Assembly: GCA_964428935.1 (NCBI GenBank)
Contig: CAYSAG010000197.1
Coordinates: forward strand, 1 to 9,817
DNA: 9,817 nt
Source: JAADHY01 sp964428935
GTDB taxonomy: Bacteria; Planctomycetota; Planctomycetia; Planctomycetales; Planctomycetaceae
Direction of reading: 5' to 3'
Notes under the pieces: generated by a model
The model's input: the letters and a program-made list of their open reading frames with translations, nothing else
What the model was told of the DNA's origin: nothing
The model's database searches: none
Shown here: positions 1 through 5,584 of the stretch, in pieces
Layout of the letters: each line of letters starts with the position of its first letter
Numbering within the stretch: position 1 is the first letter of the stretch
Made by a program: the position numbers and the translations under genes

Positions 1-152
1 TTCGCCCGGCTGATCCCGTCTTGTCCGCCCGACCTCCGTGCCCATGACGGGCGAAATCTATTCACTTCCGCCCGATCAGCCGACATCACTTCGTCCCATG
101 GCGGTAAACAATTACCTCCGGGCTTCACCTTTCAGCCAACACCGTCGTGACC

Positions 153-158
153 TATACT
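153..158 (+). promoter_or_regulatory. possible -10 element upstream of the 177-aa gene
   Basis: TATACT differs from the bacterial -10 consensus TATAAT at one base and lies about 95 bases before the start codon at 253. The sequence 17 bases further upstream (130-135, TTTCAG) is a poor -35 match, so this is only a candidate. The rest of 1-252 shows no gene I can support. The open frame crossing it from 38 has an Arg-rich, structureless translation and overlaps the gene at 253. Confidence 0.22.
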
Positions 159-252
159 TTCAGAACACGGCTGTTTTCGTCCCGGACGGCTGGGTTTTGT
201 TTTGGGCTGAGCAACTGGTTGGAGTGGAACGCCATTTGGGCCACCGACAGCC

Positions 253-786
253 ATGCTTTTTGAAGACTTCGAAGAAGAGCGACAATTTCGCGAGGCGTGG
301 GAGTCGGTTCAGATTGCCCGCTCGATTCCCTACACGCTGTTCACATTCGGCGAGACCGTTCTGCCGTACTATTTGGTTTTGGAGCGGGAACGGGGGAACC
401 GTTTGGTGGCCATTCGGAAGGGAGAGATTCGCATTACGCGACCGCTGATCATTACGCCCGAGTCTGCTCCGCCGGAACTGCAGAATTTTTTCGAGTCGGC
501 GGAAGACGAGCAGGTGGTCGAGTTCTTGTTGAAAAGGACGGCCGCGTTCAACAACCTGAAGCTGCTCAACCAGTGCGGTCCCGAACAAATCGTGACGGAC
601 AGCGTCCAGGAGGCCGTCGAGAAGCTTAGTCGCCAGTTAGACGAACAGGACGAGGACCGCGTGGCCATTCTGACGGCCCCGGAGCGGTGGGCCGGCGTGG
701 CACTGATCAAGTACGCGGCCGAGCGGGTCTGGGCGAGCGCTCCGGGGAACATCCAAGAGCTGCGTGAGCGTGGCTTCTTGCCGTGA
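253..786 (+). CDS. hypothetical protein, 177 aa, soluble
   Basis: I do not recognise a family. The translation looks like a real protein: mixed hydrophobic and charged residues, an acidic N-terminus (DFEEER, residues 5-10), a likely beta-rich first half (residues 25-68, with IPYTLFTFGETVLPYYLVLE and RKGEIRITRPLII), and an acidic helical middle (75-135) with heptad-like VQEAVEKLSRQLDEQ. It ends in ERGFLP. There is no signal peptide or membrane helix, so it is probably cytoplasmic. ATG at 253 is the only possible start, because an in-frame stop lies at 208-210 and no ATG, GTG or TTG occurs in frame between them. No good Shine-Dalgarno sequence precedes it. It is the only + strand gene and converges on the 167-aa membrane protein gene. 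Being a real gene is well supported; its function is unknown. Confidence 0.8.
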   Translation: MLFEDFEEERQFREAWESVQIARSIPYTLFTFGETVLPYYLVLERERGNRLVAIRKGEIRITRPLIITPESAPPELQNFFESAEDEQVVEFLLKRTAAFNNLKLLNQCGPEQIVTDSVQEAVEKLSRQLDEQDEDRVAILTAPERWAGVALIKYAAERVWASAPGNIQELRERGFLP

Positions 787-840
787 ACGGGACGGGCTCG
801 GCGAGCTGCCGGGCGGTTTGCCGCCAGCGACGCGAGCGGT

Positions 841-861
841 TCGAAGGGAGCAGCCTTTCGA
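841..861 (+). other. stem-loop in the convergent intergenic gap
   Basis: TCGAAGGG (841-848) pairs with CCTTTCGA (854-861) over 8 pairs, including one G-T wobble, around a 5-base loop. It lies 55 bases past the stop of the 177-aa gene, in the 186-base gap between convergent genes. A smaller hairpin (GGCGG/CCGCC, 812-825) precedes it. Neither is followed by a T-run, so neither is a classical intrinsic terminator, though the position would suit transcript-end formation for either strand. Confidence 0.3.
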
Positions 862-972
862 GTCTCGCTGCCGGCACCGTACGGACTGGTCTGCACCTTT
901 CGGCCCGAACGGGACTGGCGGCAGCCGAGAGACGCTGGTGTCACGGCGGCCGAGCCTTGAGCATTTAGCCGC

Positions 973-1476
973 TCATTCCTCGACCCACCGCCACAGCTCG
1001 TCGGCCAGCGCCCGGAGTTCCGGTTGCCCGCGCACTTCGGCCAGCAAAGCGTAGGCGTCGGCGTGGTGCCGTTTCAGTTGCCAGGTGAGCATGGGGCGAA
1101 TGAGCGAACGGAACAGACGGCAGCGGCGGCGGCGAACCCAGGCGGCGGTTCCGACCAGACCCGCACCGACCAGCCCCAAGTACCAGTACCAGCCGCTCCA
1201 CCCCACGCCGACCACCTCGGCCAACACCACCGCGGCCAAGTACGTGACAAACGCGCTGGCGACGACGGGAAAAACGCTGACCGACCTCAGCCGCTCGTTG
1301 GCCTGAATGAGCCGTCCGGTCAGTACCGGGTCGTCCAGCAACCGCCGGCTCGTGACGTCTTCGCGAACAAACGGCTCGCAGACCAGCTCGCCGTGTCGTC
1401 GAGAAACAATGACCGATTCGCCCTCTTCGGGCAAATATTCGGCCAAGTACTCCAGTTCCTCAAACGGAGTAAACAT
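973..1476 (-). CDS. hypothetical membrane protein, 167 aa, two membrane helices
   Basis: No recognised family. The N-terminal 65 residues are soluble and mostly acidic at the start (FEELEYLAEYLPEEGE, residues 5-20). Two hydrophobic segments follow, at about 67-89 and 94-113, then a very basic stretch (RRRRCR, 115-120). The C-terminal tail (120-167) is helical and ends in LWRWVEE. The positive-inside rule puts both soluble ends in the cytoplasm, with a hairpin through the inner membrane. The ATG at 1476 is preceded by GAGG (1484-1487) with 7 bases of spacing, which supports this start. It lies 68 bases downstream of threonine synthase on the same strand and may share its transcript. Nothing in the sequence ties it to threonine synthesis. 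Confidence 0.78.
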   Translation of the reverse strand: MFTPFEELEYLAEYLPEEGESVIVSRRHGELVCEPFVREDVTSRRLLDDPVLTGRLIQANERLRSVSVFPVVASAFVTYLAAVVLAEVVGVGWSGWYWYLGLVGAGLVGTAAWVRRRRCRLFRSLIRPMLTWQLKRHHADAYALLAEVRGQPELRALADELWRWVEE

Positions 1477-1544
1477 GACGCCGCCTCGCCTTGCACGCCT
1501 GAATGGAGGCCAAGAAAGGAACTCTCGAACGGACCCTTTTAACT

Positions 1545-2945
1545 TTACACAAGGCGGTCCAGGACGTCCATGATTTTTTCGAGGTTGTTTTCCACGACGA
1601 CCGGCCGGTTGGCGTACGCCGCCCGTTCAACGCCTCGACGCCTTAACACCTCGTCGACGTGCTCGGTGTCCGAAGAGTGGTAGGCCACCGTGACGTTCGG
1701 GTCTTTCAGCTGGTGGCCCGTCAACACGCAGACGACCCGTTCGTCGCGGCCAATGATTCCCTCTTCACAAAGCTTTTTCGCCCCGGCCACGCTGGCCGCA
1801 CTGGCCGGCTCGCAGCCGAACCCGCCCGCTCCCACGCGCGCCTTGGCGTCCAGAATCTCTTGGTCGGACACTTCCCGAACGACGCCGTCGCAAACCTCCA
1901 ACGCTCGCAGGCACTTCAGCAGATTCACGGGACGGTTGATTTCAATGGCCGACGCCAGCGTGCAAGCCCGTTCGTCGGCTTCGTCCATTCGCCGGAAAAA
2001 AGACTCGATTCGAGCCAGGTCGGGCCGGCCGCCGTTCCAGCGGACTTTCTCCTGTTCGTACAGTCGGTACAGCGTGTTAGCTCCAGTAGCGTTAATGACG
2101 GCCAAGCGAGGCAAACGGTCCATCAGTCCCAGGTGCTTGAGCTCCGCCAGGGCTTTGCCGAACGCGCTGGAGTTTCCGAGGTTGCCGCCCGGAACGACAA
2201 TCCAGTCCGGCGGCTCCCAGTTCAACGCCTCCAACACTCGGTAAACCGTCGACTTCTGGCCCTCCAACCGAAACGGGTTCAGGCTGTTGCACAGGTAGAT
2301 TTTTCTTTGTGAACAAACCTCGCGGACTCGACGCAGGGCGTCGTCGAAGTCCCCCAGAACCTGCACGGTGACAGCGCCGTAGTCCAGGGCTTGCGACAGC
2401 TTTCCGAACGCAATCTTGCCGCTGCCGACGAACACCACCACTCGGAACAGTCCCGTCGCGCTGGCGAAAATGGCCAGCGACGCGCTGGTGTTGCCGGTCG
2501 ACGCGCAGGCAGCGACCTTGGCCGCCACCATTCGAGCATGCGTCGAAGCACCGGTCATGCCGTTGTCTTTGAAACTGCCGGACGGGTTGAGCCCTTCGTA
2601 CTGCAGGAAGAGCCGCCCGGGGCGCAGGCCGACGTACCGTGCGACCACGTCGGACTGCCGCAGTTGCGTCTGGCCCTCACCAATGGTGACGACAGCCTCG
2701 GGGGGAGCAAACGGAAGCAGCTCCCGGAACCGCCACACGCCGCTGAAGTCCAGCGGGTTGCGCCGGTTCCCCCAACGGCTTTCGAAGAAACGCAACGACT
2801 CCGGGACCGGCACGCGGTCCCACTGGTAGTCGACGTCCAGCAGGCCGCCGCACGACGGGCAGCAGACCAGCACCTCGTCGACACCATAGGTGGCTCGACA
2901 GTCCGCCAGAATGCACCGCTGAAAGGCAACGTCGGGGAAGTTCAT
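1545..2945 (-). CDS. thrC: threonine synthase
   Basis: A PLP enzyme converting O-phospho-L-homoserine and water to L-threonine and phosphate, the last step of threonine synthesis in the cytoplasm (EC 4.2.3.1). Numbered from the ATG at 2945 it has 466 aa, typical of the longer family form. A ribbon-like N-terminus carries C11, C16, C28, C29 and C32 (CILADC and CCPSCGG). The PLP lysine is K126 in NPSGSFKDNGMTG, the cofactor-phosphate loop is STGNTSA (149-155), PFRLEGQKS (224-232) is a family signature, and the Gly-rich GGNLGN loop is at 253-258. All catalytic motifs are intact. An in-frame TTG at 2963 would add six residues. I prefer the ATG because the ribbon begins soon after it, but neither start has a strong ribosome binding site. 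Diaminobutyrate- or cysteate-forming relatives share this fold, so product assignment rests on overall similarity. Confidence 0.93.
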   Translation of the reverse strand: MNFPDVAFQRCILADCRATYGVDEVLVCCPSCGGLLDVDYQWDRVPVPESLRFFESRWGNRRNPLDFSGVWRFRELLPFAPPEAVVTIGEGQTQLRQSDVVARYVGLRPGRLFLQYEGLNPSGSFKDNGMTGASTHARMVAAKVAACASTGNTSASLAIFASATGLFRVVVFVGSGKIAFGKLSQALDYGAVTVQVLGDFDDALRRVREVCSQRKIYLCNSLNPFRLEGQKSTVYRVLEALNWEPPDWIVVPGGNLGNSSAFGKALAELKHLGLMDRLPRLAVINATGANTLYRLYEQEKVRWNGGRPDLARIESFFRRMDEADERACTLASAIEINRPVNLLKCLRALEVCDGVVREVSDQEILDAKARVGAGGFGCEPASAASVAGAKKLCEEGIIGRDERVVCVLTGHQLKDPNVTVAYHSSDTEHVDEVLRRRGVERAAYANRPVVVENNLEKIMDVLDRLV

Positions 2946-3274
2946 GGAACTACGCGTCAGCAAAGGTTTCCCGTTCGGTCAGCACCAGACTCATTTTGTC
3001 GTCGGGCAATTCAGCGCGGGGACCGGTCTTTGTGGCTGTGGTTTCTCGACGGAGCTGGGTAGTCGAACAGCTCGCGCGGCCGCTGCGACACGAACCTTGA
3101 GGTCGGTGGCCGGTTCGTCAACGCCGTCCGGCCTCCACGCTGCGGCTCCCAGCCGGAGGGATTCTAACGAAGCCGCCCGCGCCTTGGCAGCGCCGGTCCG
3201 AACGTGCGGCAGGCAGCGAGGCGGAGCTGGCGGTGGAAGGGCGTCTGGCAAGAACGTCCGGGCGCTCGCAGCTC
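2946..3274. other. gene-free stretch upstream of threonine synthase
   Basis: This 329-base gap separates the 145-aa membrane protein gene from threonine synthase, both on the - strand. Open frames crossing it are Arg/Ala/Pro-rich with no domain signal. It contains a small 5-bp hairpin (CGGCT/AGCCG around CCC, near 3143-3155) and the promoter candidate at 3161-3190. No leader peptide with runs of Thr or Ile codons was recognised, so there is no visible sign of threonine attenuation. Confidence 0.5.
3161..3190 (-). promoter_or_regulatory. possible sigma-70-type promoter for thrC
   Basis: Read on the - strand, CTGCCA (3190-3185; 4 of 6 match to TTGACA) is followed after 18 bases by TAGAAT (3166-3161; 5 of 6 match to TATAAT). 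Transcription would start near 3154 and give a leader of about 210 bases before the ATG at 2945. The AT-rich -10 stands out in this GC-rich region, but the -35 is only fair. Confidence 0.28.
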
Positions 3275-3712
3275 TCAGTGAGCAGAAGCTCGCCCGTTGG
3301 ACCGTTTTCGAAGTTCGGCGGCTCGAGATTCCAAAGCGCGTTGCTTGCTGCGAAGCCTCGCCAGCGCGGCGCGAGCGTGCGTGCGCGTGGCCACCAGGTC
3401 GGCCACGGCCAGCACGACAATCCACAACGTGACGGCCAACACGACCAACCAAAAGACGGTGGCAACCTGAACGCCCTGCCGCCAGAAGAAGGGAGCGTCT
3501 CCGAGCGGCAGAAGCACGCCGAGCAGAGCAATCATGCCTGAAGTTTGCAGTCGGCGGCGGTAGCGAGCTCGGTAATGCCGGCGGTCCAGCTCGTCGAGCC
3601 GTTGGTCGGCCTGTTGCCGCTGCCACGCCCGAGCATGAGCGGCCATCATGCAAAGGCCGGCCACGACCAAGGCCGCACCCACTGCCAGCGTCACCCACCA
3701 GTCGTTAGCCAT
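3275..3712 (-). CDS. hypothetical small membrane protein, 145 aa, three hydrophobic segments
   Basis: No recognised family. Hydrophobic segments lie at about 5-24, 57-71 (short) and 81-106. They are separated by a basic, helical loop (28-56, rich in Arg and Gln: RQQADQRLDELDRRHYRARYRRR) and followed by a basic, probably coiled-coil tail (111-137, RTHARAALARLRSKQRALESRAAELRKR in pieces). The basic loop and tail suggest cytoplasmic exposure. The open frame runs upstream to 3964, but that extension is Arg/Pro/Cys-rich and overlaps the end of the M28 gene. ATG 3712 (MANDWWVTLAVG) is preceded by GAGG at 3718-3721 with 5 bases of spacing, so I choose it. It lies 170 bases downstream of the M28 enzyme on the same strand. 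Function unknown. Confidence 0.78.
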   Translation of the reverse strand: MANDWWVTLAVGAALVVAGLCMMAAHARAWQRQQADQRLDELDRRHYRARYRRRLQTSGMIALLGVLLPLGDAPFFWRQGVQVATVFWLVVLAVTLWIVVLAVADLVATRTHARAALARLRSKQRALESRAAELRKRSNGRASAH

Positions 3713-3882
3713 TGGTGCCTCGCGAAAAATGGAACACGCCGTGAAACGCTGGGACGTCCCAACGACGACCGGTCCGCTCCGGCAGCCGCGGCTCGAAACG
3801 CCCGCCGCAAACCAGCCCAGCTCCCCTCGACCGACAAACCTCCGCCGCAGACGTTTGCCAACCGGCCGGCAGCGGCGAGCGG

Positions 3883-4980
3883 TCACTTTCGTTCCACCGG
3901 CGGAAGCTGCGCGATCCATTCGAGCACAACGCGGCCGACTTTGACAAGGCTCTGGCCGGAACACGCCGTCGGCAAGTCCTGGGTCGTGTGCCAGTACGGG
4001 TAGTCGAAGTCAATGATGTCCGTCGTCGGAATGCCGGCCGTTTCGTTGAGCGGAATGTGGTCGTCTCGGATTTCCCATTTCGTCTGCGGAATGAATTCAC
4101 GCACGCCGAGCCGAGCGGCCGTGTTCCAAATGCTGCGAGTCAGGTCGCGGGCGTAGCGAACGCTGTTGCGTTCCATGTACAAGTTCAACTGCCGGTCTCC
4201 GACCATGTCCAGCAGAACGCCGCACGAGTAGCGGTGCGACGGCGGCGACTGCTTGTACTGGTTGGCAAAGAAAGTGGACCCCAGAAAGTACGGGTCGTTC
4301 TCGGACAAGACAAACTCCTCGCCGTCAAAAAACACGAAGTCGACCCCGAATCCCCGCTGACCGACCGCCTGTCGAATGTGGTGGCCCAGTTCCATCAGCA
4401 ACGCCACTCCGCTGCCGCCGTCGTTGGCTCCAATGAACCGACCACGCGGGTTCAGCCGGTCACGGTCGGGGTACGGGCGTGTGTCGTAGTGGCAGCAGAC
4501 CAGGATTCGCTGAGTGGTTTCGGGGAACCAGGTGACAATCAGGTTCTGCAGCCGGGCCGGTGCGCGGGTCAGTGGGTGAGTCGCCGTGAACGGTTGAAAG
4601 TCCACGCGGGCTCCGAGTCTGGTGAAGTGGTCGGCCAAGAGAATCTGTTGGCGAGTCATGCCCGGTGAGTCGCTGGGGCGAGGGCCGAGCCGACAGACCT
4701 GCAGTAGGTAGTCGTAGGCGCGGTCCGCTCGCAGACGCGGCCGCGGTTCGGCCGCCTCAGCCCGGGCGACCACCGACGACAGCAAAGACTCCGGCGCAAC
4801 GAAGACTGGTCGGGCCGACCGCCCGCGTCGCTCGGTGTCCAGCTCGGCCCGTCGGCCAACCAACCACAGTGCCAAAGCGCCGACGGCCAGACACACCGCG
4901 ACCCAGGCCGCGCCGGCACGACGGCCGCCGCGGCTTGGTCCACTCGGTCGACTTTTCGTCGTTCGTTGCTTGCGGGACAT
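3883..4980 (-). CDS. membrane-anchored M28-family zinc enzyme, glutaminyl-cyclase-like
   Basis: A 365-aa member of the M28 fold, which includes zinc aminopeptidases and animal-type glutaminyl-peptide cyclotransferases (EC 2.3.2.5, forming N-terminal pyroglutamate). A basic N-terminus (1-22) and one hydrophobic helix (about 24-42) without a lipobox suggest a signal anchor with the enzyme outside the cytoplasm. Visible motifs are CCHYDT (H164), GANDGGSG (D187, metal ligand), FFDGEEF (E221 general base, E222 ligand), LLDMVGD (D258), DDHIPLN (306-312) and YWHTTQD (H331, ligand). The last three resemble the DLIG, DDHIPF and WHT motifs of human glutaminyl cyclase more than typical aminopeptidases. 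AGGAGGT upstream supports the start. It is followed after 170 bases by the 145-aa membrane protein gene. M28 fold is near certain; cyclase rather than peptidase activity is an inference. Confidence 0.88.
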   Translation of the reverse strand: MSRKQRTTKSRPSGPSRGGRRAGAAWVAVCLAVGALALWLVGRRAELDTERRGRSARPVFVAPESLLSSVVARAEAAEPRPRLRADRAYDYLLQVCRLGPRPSDSPGMTRQQILLADHFTRLGARVDFQPFTATHPLTRAPARLQNLIVTWFPETTQRILVCCHYDTRPYPDRDRLNPRGRFIGANDGGSGVALLMELGHHIRQAVGQRGFGVDFVFFDGEEFVLSENDPYFLGSTFFANQYKQSPPSHRYSCGVLLDMVGDRQLNLYMERNSVRYARDLTRSIWNTAARLGVREFIPQTKWEIRDDHIPLNETAGIPTTDIIDFDYPYWHTTQDLPTACSGQSLVKVGRVVLEWIAQLPPVERK

Positions 4981-4990
4981 GCCTTGAACT

Positions 4991-4997
4991 ACCTCCT
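4991..4997 (-). promoter_or_regulatory. ribosome binding site of the M28 gene
   Basis: AGGAGGT read on the - strand, 10 bases before the ATG at 4980, is a perfect anti-16S match and fixes the start. A GGACC/GGTCC hairpin (5014-5026, 3-base loop) lies 16 bases upstream of it in the same leader. Confidence 0.65.
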
Positions 4998-5240
4998 GGC
5001 CGGCCTGTCGTTCGGACCGCCGGTCCTCTTACCGACGGGCGCGGTGGCCTCGTGGGTCCGCGCAAGGTGACGCTTGTGCGAACCACGGGACGTTGCTCCG
5101 ACAGACGGTTGCTGCGACGCGGCCGCTCAGCGGGACGCTCGTCTTCTCGTCCCGGAGCTCCGACCCTTGCCGGGCCGAAAAAAAGTGTGCCGCTGCTCCT
5201 GTTGGTCCTGCAACGGCCGGCCCGCGAGCAGCACAGCCAG

Positions 5241-5272
5241 TACAGTGCAGGTCGGTTACAGTGCAGGTCGGT
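5241..5272. repeat. tandem 16-bp direct repeat, two perfect copies
   Basis: TACAGTGCAGGTCGGT occurs twice back to back (5241-5256 and 5257-5272). Within the second copy CAGGTCG (5264-5270) has a perfect inverted partner CGACCTG at 5288-5294, flanking the palindrome TCGAGCTCGA. Two adjacent copies in a non-coding gap could be a binding site for a dimeric regulator upstream of the M28 gene, or simply a replication-slippage duplication. Confidence 0.8.
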
Positions 5273-5343
5273 CGCTTTTGTCGAGCTCGACCTGTGGAGT
5301 CCGCCCACCGCGACGCGCCGACCCGAACCGCTGGTCCGCGCCG

Positions 5344-5361
5344 TTTCGGACGGCTCCGAAA
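5344..5361. other. 7-bp perfect hairpin between FHA and M28 genes
   Basis: TTTCGGA (5344-5350) and TCCGAAA (5355-5361) form a perfect stem around a 4-base loop (CGGC). It lies about 220 bases past the FHA stop codon on the - strand. No T-run follows on either strand, so it is not a standard intrinsic terminator, although the A/T-rich stem ends give a weak one. Confidence 0.35.
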
Positions 5362-5584
5362 AAGCCGGCCGAGGCCCGCGCCGGCGCAAACCCGCTGCCT
5401 GACCGCCGTCCTGTTCGCTGCCGGAAGCAACGCACTTCGCGGCGTCGCCGTGGTCGCGACGCGAAGGCGCTGTCTGCAAGAGCTCCAGCTAAGAAGCGAG
5501 CGTCCGGCTTGCCGACGAAGCTTCGCTCGGCGCCAGCAGACACGACTCCACGCGACACCCGAACGGGCACCGACACCGACCGGC

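Larger units (their letters stand above)
4981..5584. other. 604-base gene-free stretch with repeats
   Basis: It lies between the FHA gene and the M28 gene, both on the - strand. Open frames crossing it are low-complexity Arg/Ala/Pro translations with no recognisable domain and no ribosome binding site. It holds a tandem 16-bp repeat (5241-5272), a perfect 10-bp palindrome TCGAGCTCGA (5281-5290), a hairpin at 5344-5361, a GGACC/GGTCC hairpin (5014-5026), a CGAGCG/CGCTCG pair (5497-5529) and an A7 run (5178-5184). No tRNA or known riboswitch was recognised. It may hold the promoter of the M28 gene, but I found no convincing one. Confidence 0.55.

Noticed and set aside
7..82. 9-bp inverted repeat CGGCTGATC/GATCAGCCG
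   Set aside because: The arms are 58 bases apart, pairing does not extend beyond 9 bp, and there is no associated mobile gene or target duplication.
38..448. 136-codon + strand frame at the left edge
   Set aside because: Arg/Phe/Pro-rich and overlaps the better 177-aa gene in another frame; no ribosome binding site.
836..850. GGTTCGAA reminiscent of a tRNA T-loop
   Set aside because: No acceptor stem, anticodon arm or D-arm can be built around it; it is part of the 841-861 hairpin.
5178..5184. A7/T7 run as an intrinsic terminator on the - strand
   Set aside because: The bases before the T-run on the - strand do not form a strong GC stem.
5241..5272. CRISPR-like repeat
   Set aside because: Only two copies, directly adjacent with no spacer, and no cas gene nearby.
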